From the IMG/VR virus record IMGVR_UViG_3300042298_003052, positions 62,001 to 126,000 of that record: DNA of 64,000 bases; one strand, given 5' to 3'. The stretch comes from a virus. The position numbers and the translations under genes are program-made. The notes below the pieces were generated by a model, which did not search any database, was not told where the DNA came from, and saw only the letters and a program-made list of their open reading frames with translations. Positions 18,948 to 27,406 of this stretch are shown here, in pieces. The first letter of the stretch is position 1. Each line of letters starts with the position of its first letter.

Positions 18948-18959
18948 AGATACTCCTCG

Positions 18960-19340
18960 TTATATACGTTTTAACATCCAACCGTTCTCGTAACTTATAG
19001 CAGGATTATCATGTATGTAACGATGACATACATTATTTACAGCCATTAAGTTACCAGAATATATGAGAAGTGGAATGCTATCGATAAAATGTTCTTGAAT
19101 AATTTCCACTAATTGTGGACTATATAACAAGAGTTCTTCCTTTATAGAATCCCTATCTAGACGTATAACACCTTGTCTCCCTCTTTTATGGTGTACTGTG
19201 TCACTGTATAACTTATCACAATGTTGACACCTTGTAAAAGATTGAAGGACACGAATTTTAGTCTCAGTATTGTAAAAATCCAGTAAAGTCTTTTTTAGAT
19301 GTTCTCTATTTTTATGACGATCGCTTTGTCTAGACTTCAT
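18960..19340 (-). CDS. HNH endonuclease-like protein
   Basis: 126 residues. CQHC is followed by DTVHHKRGRQG and, about 60 residues on, NLMAVNNVCHRYIHDNP, the pattern of an HNH nuclease (His pair, Asn, His, with zinc-binding Cys). Basic N-terminus. Overlaps the upstream gene by 11 bases. Could be a free-standing homing nuclease or a packaging-associated HNH protein; the portal gene is 2 kb away. Confidence 0.6.
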   Translation of the reverse strand: MKSRQSDRHKNREHLKKTLLDFYNTETKIRVLQSFTRCQHCDKLYSDTVHHKRGRQGVIRLDRDSIKEELLLYSPQLVEIIQEHFIDSIPLLIYSGNLMAVNNVCHRYIHDNPAISYENGWMLKRI

Positions 19341-19596
19341 TATTCAGATTCTTGATTTTATATATTACATAGGGCCATCCAAACAACGATAGCACAAACC
19401 ATTTTATCCAAAAATGAGAAGAGAATATCTTTTCAGCACTATTACCAAACTCCAAGCCTAATATAACAAATAATCCTTCATCGTTGATAATCAACGCCGT
19501 TAAGACCAATAATAGTAGGAGTGTTGTTAAAACCACACCTACCAGTAGGTATGACACACAAAGCTCAAAGATCACACTAAGAATTTCGCTATACAT
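19330..19596 (-). CDS. Small membrane protein
   Basis: 88 residues with two hydrophobic segments: residues ~5-37 (LCVSYLLVGVVLTTLLLLLV) and ~62-78 (WIKWFVLSLFGWPYVIY). Ends with a short charged tail. Could be a holin-type protein given the peptidase nearby, but that is inference. Overlaps both flanking genes, so the trio is translated together. Confidence 0.6.
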   Translation of the reverse strand: MYSEILSVIFELCVSYLLVGVVLTTLLLLLVLTALIINDEGLFVILGLEFGNSAEKIFSSHFWIKWFVLSLFGWPYVIYKIKNLNNEV

Positions 19597-19796
19597 GGTA
19601 ATACTGTAACACTCTTGTTAGATAGATGTTTCTCAGCTCTGTGAATAGCCGACAACTCATTTCGCGCCCATATAGCGATGATGGTGCGATCTAAGAATCG
19701 ATTGTGTTTTCTACTGTAGCGATCGCACTGAACCCAATACAACTGCTGGCGTAACAACCTACGCCACAATCTTTGGATTTTAGTGATTAACCACAT
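19572..19796 (-). CDS. Small basic protein
   Basis: 74 residues, Arg/Trp-rich (IQRLWRRLLRQQLYWVQ). Overlaps the membrane protein gene by 25 bases. No Shine-Dalgarno seen and no family recognised; conservation would be needed to confirm it. Confidence 0.4.
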   Translation of the reverse strand: MWLITKIQRLWRRLLRQQLYWVQCDRYSRKHNRFLDRTIIAIWARNELSAIHRAEKHLSNKSVTVLPCIAKFLV

Positions 19797-19888
19797 GCGC
19801 CACTAGGATATGTTTTAAGAATCATAACACAGCAAGAGAAACGTGTGTTAGCATAATAGCTATGTTGTTGGAACTTTAATACTATATT

Positions 19889-20197
19889 ATGCTACCGGAA
19901 CTGATACTCATTTCTGATATACACAGAAGTTTGTTAGAAGCTGCGTTCATCTCGTACATAGACGAAGATCTAAACGAACTAGATGAACTGTGGTACGAAC
20001 AGTGCGATAACGAACAACAAAAACAAATAGACAAAAAAGGTAAATACAAATTCTACATTAAACCTATGTTGGATCTAGGTTTGATAGAATTGAATACTAA
20101 GAAAAGACTATATTATTGTACAGAGGAAGGAAAAACAGTACTCCTTAGATTGAGCGAAGATTTTCCTATGTATAGAGAAGGATTAATCGATTACTAA
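19889..20197 (+). CDS. Unknown small protein, possibly winged-helix-like
   Basis: 102 residues on the plus strand inside the late block. Residues ~50-90 (KYKFYIKPMLDLGLIELN, then LYYCTEEGKTVLL) resemble the last helix and wing of a winged-helix fold. Its 3' end overlaps the convergent gene at 20183-21451 by 15 bases. Regulator is a guess. Confidence 0.5.
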   Translation: MLPELILISDIHRSLLEAAFISYIDEDLNELDELWYEQCDNEQQKQIDKKGKYKFYIKPMLDLGLIELNTKKRLYYCTEEGKTVLLRLSEDFPMYREGLIDY

Positions 20198-21451
20198 ATC
20201 AACACTATCCACATCTTGTGAATCAAGAATAACATAGTCGTTGAAATGAAATGCGTCACCCACAATGTCCTGTATAGGAGTAGACGCTGCTAAGTGTGGA
20301 CAAGAAAACGTTCTATTGTTGTGTTCGTCTTCATAATAAGTATCCACACGTACTTGATCGCCTGATTTTAGCATTTCGCAATTAGGACAGCGGAGATGAG
20401 GTTTATATAGAAAAATAGTAAATGATACACTCTTATAAACCTTATCTTCAATGTTCTTAAACAATGTAGAACTACGAGAAACAGCGATCGCTAATACCAA
20501 CGAAGCTAATCCTTCTTTCTCTATAATCTCTTTGTTATGATCGCTAAAGCCTTCAAAATTTTCGTCGATAACAACTGAACTGGATAAGATAAAATTGTCA
20601 TCGTCTACGACAAGATTCTCTCCTACGAGATTAGCTCCAATCTTAGTTAACAACTTCACATCTAACTTGCGATCGTTCTGATTGACAAGATTATTAGCGA
20701 TATTTAGTTTTACGATAACCCAATCATCAGCGATCGTACTTTCCTCTGTTAGTTCACATATCTGGGTGAGTTCTTTCTCAGTTACATCTGTAGCGTTTGA
20801 GAAAGCTTTATAAAACTCATCTTCTGAAACATCTAACACAAACCGTCTTGAATTGTCTGAGGACGTAACACTCTTATTAGAGGATTTATTAGGATCATAA
20901 GCCCAATTCTTTAACGATATGTCACGTTTACTAGGACACTCTTTAGAGACAGGTTCCCCATTAGGCATATTTTTCATACGACTTACAAAACTAATGGTTC
21001 TGTTAGCCCATCTAATATGCTTATTAGTCCACTCTGCTTTCTCAGTTTTTAGAAGTTCTAAATTTCTTTTGATTGGAAGGCGAGAAATAGAGGCTTTCCT
21101 GCTACATTCGGTTTCTGACCATCTTTGTAGTTCAGAAGCCGACATATTTACAGCATCTCTATATTTTCCATATACTTCGTCCAGTCTGTCACTATCAACA
21201 GCTCTTTTAGATTCAATAGGCTGAATTTTTGTCAAAGCAGAACCTTTATGACCTACCAATGTGTCAGTAGGTTCAGAATCTCTATAGACTCTAATTTGAT
21301 AAGCAGGATCTTCTGGAGTTCCTTCGACCTTCACATCGATGTCTGGCACAAGACCATCAGTGACTTTTTTAGTTATTTTACCTCTAGCTCTACCACCACT
21401 AGAGTTCCAACTTACAAACTCACCTACTTTGAAATCTTTTGGATTAGCCAT
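20183..21451 (-). CDS. Tudor-domain protein fused to degenerate prohead-protease fold
   Basis: 422 residues. The first ~75 residues (FKVGEFVSWNSSGGRARGKI ... VGHKGSALTKI) match the DUF2945/HVA Tudor-like domain. The C-terminal ~190 residues align with the prohead protease at 13865-14761: NKEIIEKEG with NQEIIQNEG, then KPHLRCPNC with KPIFICPDC, and matching Cys/His downstream. Where the active copy has VDHD (H127), this one has VDDD (D284), so the catalytic His is missing, while a Ser is kept (S343). Adjacent to portal. Possibly a structural or regulatory pseudoprotease; function unproven. Confidence 0.65.
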   Translation of the reverse strand: MANPKDFKVGEFVSWNSSGGRARGKITKKVTDGLVPDIDVKVEGTPEDPAYQIRVYRDSEPTDTLVGHKGSALTKIQPIESKRAVDSDRLDEVYGKYRDAVNMSASELQRWSETECSRKASISRLPIKRNLELLKTEKAEWTNKHIRWANRTISFVSRMKNMPNGEPVSKECPSKRDISLKNWAYDPNKSSNKSVTSSDNSRRFVLDVSEDEFYKAFSNATDVTEKELTQICELTEESTIADDWVIVKLNIANNLVNQNDRKLDVKLLTKIGANLVGENLVVDDDNFILSSSVVIDENFEGFSDHNKEIIEKEGLASLVLAIAVSRSSTLFKNIEDKVYKSVSFTIFLYKPHLRCPNCEMLKSGDQVRVDTYYEDEHNNRTFSCPHLAASTPIQDIVGDAFHFNDYVILDSQDVDSVDLVID

Positions 21452-21517
21452 GATACTCTAAATGTTATATAGATAGATTAGAGAAGATTGGATCATTCAT
21501 CGTACAAAGATAGCAAT

Positions 21518-22885
21518 TCATCCAAAACGGGTTCTTAGAAAATCCCCATTGAGTTGAACGAATTTTTCTTTTGCTTCTTCTTCCTGAACTTCTATAGGTT
21601 TACTAGGTTGACTAACTGGGTTTAATCCAGGGATACCATCAAAGTTTACCCAACTAGGCCATGCTATTTCAACAAAGGGACGTTCTTCACACCATTCTTC
21701 ATATCCATAGTTCAATGTATATTCAAGTCCTATGGCGTATATAATCTGTTCAGCAATGATAGATCGCGCATGTGCGATCGTTCTACCATAGGATATAGCA
21801 GGTAAATTACCTAGTTCTTTACTTGCACCTTGAACAATACCTAGTCCTGCAATAAGAGGTACAGGAACCGTAGGTAGCATACAAGAATACCGTGTCTGCA
21901 TATAGTAATCCATAAGTCCTTTCAAAGAAGGATTGGCTTCACTACTGCGTCTAATGTCACTACCATGAGGTAGATAGACGTGACTTATGTAACCTTGACC
22001 ACTTGCTAAGTTGGCCTCGAATTCGCTTCTGTAATTTTGTAAATAAGTATTATCGTGTTGTTCACCACAGGTGTGTATCCAAAAGGCCAGTGATTCTCCT
22101 GCCGATCGCTCTAAAAGAATACTGGCATCTTTCATTTTACGCCAACTTTCTATTTGTGCGAAACACGCTGGGAATCCATAACGTTGTCGCATACCATAAG
22201 AGAACTGTAATATACGAGCTGTATCATAACCTCCCCAAATGCGATCGCTTTCAGAAGATTGTGTTCTTACTTGTTGTCGATAACTAATTAATTTCCCTGT
22301 TTCATCCTCTTCTACAAACATCGACCATGCTGGTAGATAATTAGATCGCTCAATGTACCATCGTCCTGCACCATCGTTTTGGATGCTTAATTCCATAAAA
22401 GCATCACCTCTACCATACGCCCCGTATACAGCTTGTTCGAGGCGTTGAGCACCAAGTACAGGATCTCTACCAGAATATCTATTGGATAAATCCCTTGCGA
22501 TTCCTATTACTCTATCGTTAGGAGAGCGTTCTAACAGTAAACCATCATCCCTTTTTGTTTTAACACGCCACGATTCAACACTACCATCAGATGACTGGAA
22601 ACAATTCTGACTGATAAGACGTAAACATGTTGTCATCTCAGGACTCCATGTTATCATCTCCTCACACTCTATGGCTAATGCTACATCACCGTAAAGTAAT
22701 CCTCGTATGGGTAACTCTACAATGTCCCATACTCTCGTTCTGTAAGTGTTGTGACCGACAGGACGAAGTTGATCTTGGCTTCCTATAAGATCAGCACCTT
22801 GAGAAGGTCTTCCACGCTTGCGAGAACGCGATCTGCCGTTGACTAAGTATAATAGATCGCTAACATTCTTGAAAAAAGAAGCCAT
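21518..22885 (-). CDS. Portal protein
   Basis: 455 residues. The order helix-rich wing, ARILQFSYGMRQRYGFPACF (the typical 'h..S.....GxP' line of portals), long stem/crown helices and an acidic C-terminal tail fits the siphovirus portal family. It forms the 12-mer ring through which DNA enters the head. It is the first gene of the minus-strand head block, followed by the protease-like genes; terminase genes are not in this window. Start supported by GAGAG upstream. Confidence 0.7.
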   Translation of the reverse strand: MASFFKNVSDLLYLVNGRSRSRKRGRPSQGADLIGSQDQLRPVGHNTYRTRVWDIVELPIRGLLYGDVALAIECEEMITWSPEMTTCLRLISQNCFQSSDGSVESWRVKTKRDDGLLLERSPNDRVIGIARDLSNRYSGRDPVLGAQRLEQAVYGAYGRGDAFMELSIQNDGAGRWYIERSNYLPAWSMFVEEDETGKLISYRQQVRTQSSESDRIWGGYDTARILQFSYGMRQRYGFPACFAQIESWRKMKDASILLERSAGESLAFWIHTCGEQHDNTYLQNYRSEFEANLASGQGYISHVYLPHGSDIRRSSEANPSLKGLMDYYMQTRYSCMLPTVPVPLIAGLGIVQGASKELGNLPAISYGRTIAHARSIIAEQIIYAIGLEYTLNYGYEEWCEERPFVEIAWPSWVNFDGIPGLNPVSQPSKPIEVQEEEAKEKFVQLNGDFLRTRFG

Positions 22886-22925
22886 TTATGTTAAACTCTC
22901 AATCGGAGTAATAAGATCAACCATT

Positions 22926-23075
22926 ATGGACATAAATAACTTAGTACAAACAGAGCCGATAAGTCTTGCCTTATTTTCTTTTTTATTGGGCACCATGTTA
23001 ACATTATCGCTAACCGTAAGTTTCACGTTCGTTTTTCTTTTACTTTTTAGAGATGATGAAACCCCTGACGAATGA
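22926..23075 (+). CDS. Small single-span membrane protein
   Basis: 49 residues: MDINNLVQTEP then one long hydrophobic segment (LALFSFLLGTMLTLSLTVSF plus FVFLLLF) and an acidic end. First gene of a plus-strand operon diverging from the portal gene. No Shine-Dalgarno is visible; the opposite strand also has an open frame here. Called for its clear membrane pattern and operon position. Confidence 0.5.
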   Translation: MDINNLVQTEPISLALFSFLLGTMLTLSLTVSFTFVFLLLFRDDETPDE

Positions 23076-23241
23076 TACTCTTGAATTGTTAGCAAGGAGT
23101 ATTGTATCACAATTATCCTTTCAACAATCTGTGCAAGTAGCTGTGTTGATTATTGCATATTGTTGGGGTTGTGGACGAAACGAAACAGAGTCCGTACTTG
23201 TTAAAGGAGTAAAGGAGTACTTCGATGGAAACTCAGACTGA
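23053..23241 (+). CDS. Unknown small protein
   Basis: 62 residues, helical, with a hydrophobic patch (VAVLIIAYCWGCG). Overlaps both neighbours (23 and 17 bases). Part of the tight plus-strand operon 22926-24884. No family recognised. Confidence 0.55.
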   Translation: MMKPLTNDTLELLARSIVSQLSFQQSVQVAVLIIAYCWGCGRNETESVLVKGVKEYFDGNSD

Positions 23242-23482
23242 TATTTACGAAAGGTTAAGTAAAGTAGAATTAGAATTGACAGCATTAAAGAAAGTGATTT
23301 CTAAGAACATCAACGATAATAATTCTTTGCATAGAGACATATATGAAATAGCTACCGAAACCAACATAGCCCAATATGGATGTAGTATAGCTATTAGAAC
23401 ATTATTGGCGCGATTAGCTAAAGAATACGAGAACGATCGCGTCATATATCAATTTATACAAACTTTGTACGAATCTCTATGA
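23225..23482 (+). CDS. Unknown small coiled-coil-like protein
   Basis: 85 residues. Residues 8-40 (YERLSKVELELTALKKVISK) have heptad spacing of a coiled coil. AAAGGAG is 7 nt before the ATG. Overlaps the next gene as ATGA. Confidence 0.65.
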   Translation: METQTDIYERLSKVELELTALKKVISKNINDNNSLHRDIYEIATETNIAQYGCSIAIRTLLARLAKEYENDRVIYQFIQTLYESL

Positions 23483-23844
23483 CAAAGATCGCAACTATTG
23501 AACAAAATAATCCCAAAAAAAATAACTTGATGCCGTGTTTTGCGATCGTCCTGCAACGTATAAACGGTATGGATCGTTATACGGAAATAGGGAAAGCTAT
23601 AGCTGAGCGATCAGAATATCTCTATAACAAAAACGGTTTGTATATACAGCCTCAAAACGGTAAATCTCCGTATATTGACGGGTTTCAAAATTGTTTAGAT
23701 CTGCTATGTTACCTTGTTCAAGCTGTAACAGAAGCCCTTATAGCTAATGAAGATCAAGGAAAAATAGATGTACTCGAACGTTGCTTTCGTGCTACTCTAG
23801 AAATGGCTCTGATACTCTATGACAACGAGCAAAACAAATGTTGA
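23479..23844 (+). CDS. Unknown protein
   Basis: 121 residues, mostly helical, no recognised motif. Starts by ATGA overlap with the gene before and ends in an ATGTTGA overlap with the next, so it is translated as part of the operon. Confidence 0.65.
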   Translation: MTKIATIEQNNPKKNNLMPCFAIVLQRINGMDRYTEIGKAIAERSEYLYNKNGLYIQPQNGKSPYIDGFQNCLDLLCYLVQAVTEALIANEDQGKIDVLERCFRATLEMALILYDNEQNKC

Positions 23845-24050
23845 ACTACTTGGATCATTTAATTAAAACTACCACGTTGGAAAAAATCTCGTATTTGGTA
23901 AAAACATTTGGTAGAAAAGAATTGGAAGTTCTCTATCAAAAATTGAAAACTGTCACAAACTCGGACGACGAAGTGATAAATAAAAGTCGTGGAGAAATAG
24001 AAACAAAGGTGATAGAACTTTTCAAAAAGACAAAAAATGAAAAGTCCTAG
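23838..24050 (+). CDS. Unknown small helical protein
   Basis: 70 residues, Lys-rich and helical (FGRKELEVLYQKLKTV). Start overlaps the preceding stop by 7 bases and the end overlaps the next start by 14. No family recognised. Confidence 0.6.
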   Translation: MLNYLDHLIKTTTLEKISYLVKTFGRKELEVLYQKLKTVTNSDDEVINKSRGEIETKVIELFKKTKNEKS

Positions 24051-24267
24051 AAAAGCCTGGTGTATACATTACATTGGAAAGATTAAAGGTAAACACACGG
24101 CGTATAGAAAAGCTATAGCCATACAATACAAGGATGGTGCGATGTTACCTTACGGTATTGTCTTTTTTGCCAAACACGGGAAAAGAGATGGATACTACAT
24201 AACAAAATCGCTAAACGTTAATCCAATGTATGTAGATAGTAAAGAACTGTTTCTGACACCGCTATGA
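24037..24267 (+). CDS. Unknown small basic protein
   Basis: 76 residues, very basic (MKSPRKAWCIHYIGKIKGKH), beta-like. Overlaps flanking genes on both sides; the next start is ATGA on its stop. Confidence 0.6.
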   Translation: MKSPRKAWCIHYIGKIKGKHTAYRKAIAIQYKDGAMLPYGIVFFAKHGKRDGYYITKSLNVNPMYVDSKELFLTPL

Positions 24268-24884
24268 ACATAGTGAATCTGCCGCCTCTCCCAGTTCTTA
24301 TAAGATCTGAGTATTTAGAGAATGGTGACTCTAAAAGACTTATAAAAGCACGATTAGCCACTGTAAAAAGTGTGCCAGGAGAGGCGTTTAGATTTGAGGT
24401 GTATATACCAGAATACGGAGCGTTATATGACAAACTTCCAATAGAATGTATTCTGCACAAAGAAGGAAATAATTACTTACAAACAAACGAATTACAGTTA
24501 TGGGATTGTTTTGATAATTACATTAATGTGATTAAAAAAAGCGTTATAAACAATATAGATTGTATAGCCTATATAAGAAGCAAAAAGATGAGAGGTTATT
24601 ATGTTCTTACTATAGATAGTTATACCCCATCAGATAGACTATCTTTAAGTTATACAGAAGATCCAGAAGAACATAAAAGTTTTAATATGATCGCATTAAA
24701 TAACGGTCAATTTGCGCTTTTACCTAACAATAGAGTTCAGTTTGTAGACGCAAGTTTAAGTGGTAGCGATAATCCTCCCTTACCTAAATTCAAAGTGGCC
24801 TCCAAACGGTACTACTGTGAAGGAGGATCTATCGCTACCGATGATTGGTCATACAGACTAACTTCAGAGGAGTCTAGCAGCTAA
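24264..24884 (+). CDS. Unknown protein, last gene of the operon
   Basis: 206 residues, beta-rich with charged loops; short low-similarity repeats of the type 'RLKARLATVKS'. Begins with an ATGA overlap and ends 21 bases into the convergent phoH gene. No family recognised. Confidence 0.65.
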   Translation: MNIVNLPPLPVLIRSEYLENGDSKRLIKARLATVKSVPGEAFRFEVYIPEYGALYDKLPIECILHKEGNNYLQTNELQLWDCFDNYINVIKKSVINNIDCIAYIRSKKMRGYYVLTIDSYTPSDRLSLSYTEDPEEHKSFNMIALNNGQFALLPNNRVQFVDASLSGSDNPPLPKFKVASKRYYCEGGSIATDDWSYRLTSEESSS

Positions 24885-26183
24885 TTCACTCAAAGGCGAT
24901 CGCTCTGTCTTACTCAATGTTATATGAGCAGAAAGATCGCTTTCTTTGAACCGTTCTACGACAAGACTTAACCCATTGCTACCACTATCTAAATAACTAC
25001 TATCTATTTGAGTAGGATCTCCAGATAGTATACATTTAGAACCTTCACCGATTCTAGTTAAAACGGTCTTCACTTCTGATGGACTCATATTCTGAGCTTC
25101 GTCTACCCATATATATTGTTCTGGTAGCGATCGTCCTCGTATGTGAGCAAGTGATTCAGCCTGTATAAGACCTTGTTCCTCTAGATCGTCATAAGCACTA
25201 CGTTTGGTCTTTTTGTCGTGCTTATAGTTACAAATCACATCAAGGTTGTCTTTGATCGGAGCTAACCAAGGTGTTAGTTTCTCACTTAATGATCCTGGTA
25301 AAAACCCTAAATCGTTCTTAGAGCCTCCCATAGGCATTGTAGGCTTGGAAACCAACATACGAGTATAAACACCCGCCTGTACCTTTGATAAGCCCACAGC
25401 TAAGGCCATAAGACTCTTACCTGTACCAGCAGCACCACTTATCGTTACAAGGGGTACAGAGTCATCTAAGAGTAAATGCAGGGCAAATGTTTGTTCTCTA
25501 TTTTTAGGAGTGATTCTACTAATTTGATCCAGCTTTGGTAACGCTCTGATCACTCCCTGTTTATAGATCGCTAGAACAGTATGAGAAGGATTCGCTACAT
25601 CTCGTACAGTTATACACTCGTTAGGGAAGTAAGGATCGTTTGTAACAATACCGCGATCAAATAACTGACTCATTTGATCTGCTGTCATAACGGTTTCTGA
25701 GTGACCATCATATAAATGTGTGTGGTCAATTTTCTCAGATCTGTAATCTTCTGTCTTTACACGAAGTCCACCCGCTTTTACACGGAGATTTATATCTTTA
25801 GTTACAAGAACAACTTGTTCATCACTCTTTTCTCGTAACTCAGTTAGATATTTGGCTGTGGCGAGTAGACAATTATCAACTTTATCTCTAGACAATTCAG
25901 CCGGTATCTTAGATATAATTTCTTGACTGATGACAGATATAATTAGTTTGCCACCGTTAGGTAAAGATACACCTTGAATTAAATCGCCTTGTTGACGTAA
26001 TTTATCAAGCTCCCTAGAAACGTGTCTTGCATTACGATTTAATACGCCATCTCCTGTTTTGAAAGAATCCAATTCTTCTAAAACACTTATACAAAGAACT
26101 ACAACATTATCATCAAACTTGTATATGGATAGGCTGTCATGCAATAGAACATTGGTATCTAGAACGTAATACTTTACCATCAT
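24864..26183 (-). CDS. phoH: PhoH2-type protein: PIN domain plus PhoH ATPase
   Basis: 439 residues. N-terminal PIN nuclease domain: YYVLDTNVLLHD with the first acidic residues, later KVDNCLLATA and VLVTKDINLRVKA. C-terminal PhoH ATPase: Walker A SGAAGTGKS (K256), Walker B WVDEAQN, then GDPTQID. This PIN-PhoH fusion is the bacterial PhoH2 class, an RNA-unwinding ribonuclease in characterised members. PhoH genes are frequent in cyanophages. Convergent with the plus-strand operon; 21-base overlap at the 3' ends. No strong ribosome site seen before either of two adjacent ATGs. Confidence 0.9.
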   Translation of the reverse strand: MMVKYYVLDTNVLLHDSLSIYKFDDNVVVLCISVLEELDSFKTGDGVLNRNARHVSRELDKLRQQGDLIQGVSLPNGGKLIISVISQEIISKIPAELSRDKVDNCLLATAKYLTELREKSDEQVVLVTKDINLRVKAGGLRVKTEDYRSEKIDHTHLYDGHSETVMTADQMSQLFDRGIVTNDPYFPNECITVRDVANPSHTVLAIYKQGVIRALPKLDQISRITPKNREQTFALHLLLDDSVPLVTISGAAGTGKSLMALAVGLSKVQAGVYTRMLVSKPTMPMGGSKNDLGFLPGSLSEKLTPWLAPIKDNLDVICNYKHDKKTKRSAYDDLEEQGLIQAESLAHIRGRSLPEQYIWVDEAQNMSPSEVKTVLTRIGEGSKCILSGDPTQIDSSYLDSGSNGLSLVVERFKESDLSAHITLSKTERSPLSELAARLL

Positions 26184-26232
26184 TCACACAGATCGCATCG
26201 ATCTATATAATAATTGATTCAAACTCGTGCGA

Positions 26233-26406
26233 TCAAAAGGACGGATTTAGACAAAAAAAAAGACCCTTTTCAGGGTCACAATTGATACCTTTCTTAAGGC
26301 GTTCTACCAGTAATCGATGTGCTGCTAACCATGCTTGATGTTTGCGCGGCGTTTTCTTGCTCTTCCTTTGAGGTTCGCCACTTGCTTGCCAGTTAGGTTG
26401 TATCAT
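26233..26406 (-). CDS. Small basic protein whose 3' end encodes a terminator
   Basis: 57 residues from the ATG at 26406, preceded by a strong AGGAGG (8 nt). Lys/Arg-rich (QRKSKKTPRKHQAWLAAHRL). The C-terminal codons (CDPEKGLFF) are also the stem and T-run of the terminator at 26253-26277. Lies just after tRNA-Thr on the same strand, so tRNA and this gene probably share a transcript. Confidence 0.6.
   Translation of the reverse strand: MIQPNWQASGEPQRKSKKTPRKHQAWLAAHRLLVERLKKGINCDPEKGLFFCLNPSF
26253..26277 (-). terminator. Intrinsic terminator inside the small gene
   Basis: On the minus strand GACCC-TGAAAA-GGGTC is followed by nine T. It ends the tRNA-Thr/small gene transcript and protects against running into phoH from upstream. 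The coding frame runs through it. Confidence 0.75.
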
Positions 26407-26424
26407 GGTATGTCCTCCTGTAGA

Positions 26425-26497
26425 AGCCGCCACCGAGACTCGAACTCGGAACCTTCGGTTTACAAAACCACTGCTCCACCGATTGAGCTATGGCGGC
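26425..26497 (-). tRNA. tRNA-Thr (anticodon TGT)
   Basis: Acceptor GCCGCCA pairs exactly with TGGCGGC, D-arm AGCTCAATCGGTGGAGC, anticodon loop TTTGTAA (TGT), T-arm GTTCGAGTC with a GGTTC-type T loop; 73 nt with discriminator T. The 3' CCA is not encoded. The anticodon stem has one poor outer pair. Immediately divergent from nblA. Confidence 0.9.
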
Positions 26498-26560
26498 ATG
26501 ACCTGTGCAATACTATAGCACCTATGATATGATATCGACAACCAATTAGCTTAGGAACCA

Positions 26561-26761
26561 ATGGAAGAACTTACCTTAGAACAAGAACTTGAATTGGTCG
26601 TATTCGATAAAAAAGTCGATATGATGAGCGGCGATCAGGCCAGGGATTTATTAAAGAAAGTTCACAGAACCATGATAATCAGAGAAACAATGTATAAGAC
26701 TATACTGAAAAAAAGTCTGGGTGTAAAGGATTATCAACAAAACATTAATCGTCAACTATGA
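26561..26761 (+). CDS. nblA: NblA, phycobilisome degradation adaptor
   Basis: 66 residues, the usual NblA size. LTLEQELELVVFDKKVDMMS followed by GDQARDLLKKVHRTMIIRET and MYKTILKK reproduces the family pattern (LSLEQ...F......S..QA.D.L......M..RE..YK..LK). In cyanobacteria NblA binds phycobilisomes and guides them to Clp protease. Phage copies are known in several freshwater cyanophages and are thought to dismantle antennae during infection. AGGA precedes the ATG; its stop overlaps the next start (ATGA). Confidence 0.88.
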   Translation: MEELTLEQELELVVFDKKVDMMSGDQARDLLKKVHRTMIIRETMYKTILKKSLGVKDYQQNINRQL

Positions 26762-26991
26762 AAATTCAAATCTGTCCTGTTTGTGAAACTCGGGTTTTAG
26801 AAGGTAGATTTTATGTTAGTAGACCTGTTAAGAACGGTGAAACGTTCGAGCGGATCTATGATGTAGAGTTTCCACCAGATGTACAACACACACGTATTTG
26901 TCAGTACGCTAAGAAACAAGGATGTCTGAACACCTGTAAAGTTATTAATGAAAAGGAACTTTTTGAAAATCGAAATCTCGGAATTAATTAA
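26758..26991 (+). CDS. Small Cys-rich protein
   Basis: 77 residues. CPVCETRV near the start and CQYAKKQGCLNTCK near the end form a likely zinc site. Translationally coupled to nblA by ATGA overlap, so it may act in the same takeover. No family recognised. Confidence 0.65.
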   Translation: MKIQICPVCETRVLEGRFYVSRPVKNGETFERIYDVEFPPDVQHTRICQYAKKQGCLNTCKVINEKELFENRNLGIN

Positions 26992-27406
26992 AATGTATCT
27001 GATCGCTAAGAATAAATATAGGTTTGATATACCTATTAGTCTTCAAAGAAACCATCTCCTAGATATATGGCATCTAGACAAAGCTCATTGGTTTACTTTG
27101 TGCGGTGTAAAAGTAAAAGAAGTTTTTTCAAAATCTTCTGAGTTAGTACGATTTAATCTAGAACGTTTTGGTCACACACAAGAAGTGACTATAGAACAAG
27201 ATCGCAACGTCACGAAAGTTAACGTGAATAACTGCATGTTAATCTTTACCATTGAGGAAGAGAAGGAAAATCATCACTTTCTGAATGTAGAAATGCGATC
27301 TGACTATAGAGTGCTGCGTATACTGTGGCCGATTATCCAGTTGGTGTTTCTATTGACGGTCATAGAAGACATCGTGTATTATAAAAAAAGTGAGACATTA
27401 GCTTAA
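26948..27406 (+). CDS. Unknown protein with C-terminal membrane segment
   Basis: 152 residues; an ATG at 26993, just after the preceding stop, is an alternative start. Beta/alpha body, then a hydrophobic stretch near the C-terminus (ILWPIIQLVFLLTVI) and YKKSETLA. The final 15 bases lie inside the tRNA-Lys gene, an unusual overlap. No family recognised. Confidence 0.55.
   Translation: MKRNFLKIEISELIKMYLIAKNKYRFDIPISLQRNHLLDIWHLDKAHWFTLCGVKVKEVFSKSSELVRFNLERFGHTQEVTIEQDRNVTKVNVNNCMLIFTIEEEKENHHFLNVEMRSDYRVLRILWPIIQLVFLLTVIEDIVYYKKSETLA

Noticed and set aside
22886-23110. Minus-strand frame directly before the portal gene
   Set aside because: It runs opposite two plus-strand genes, one with a clear membrane segment, and has no ribosome site.
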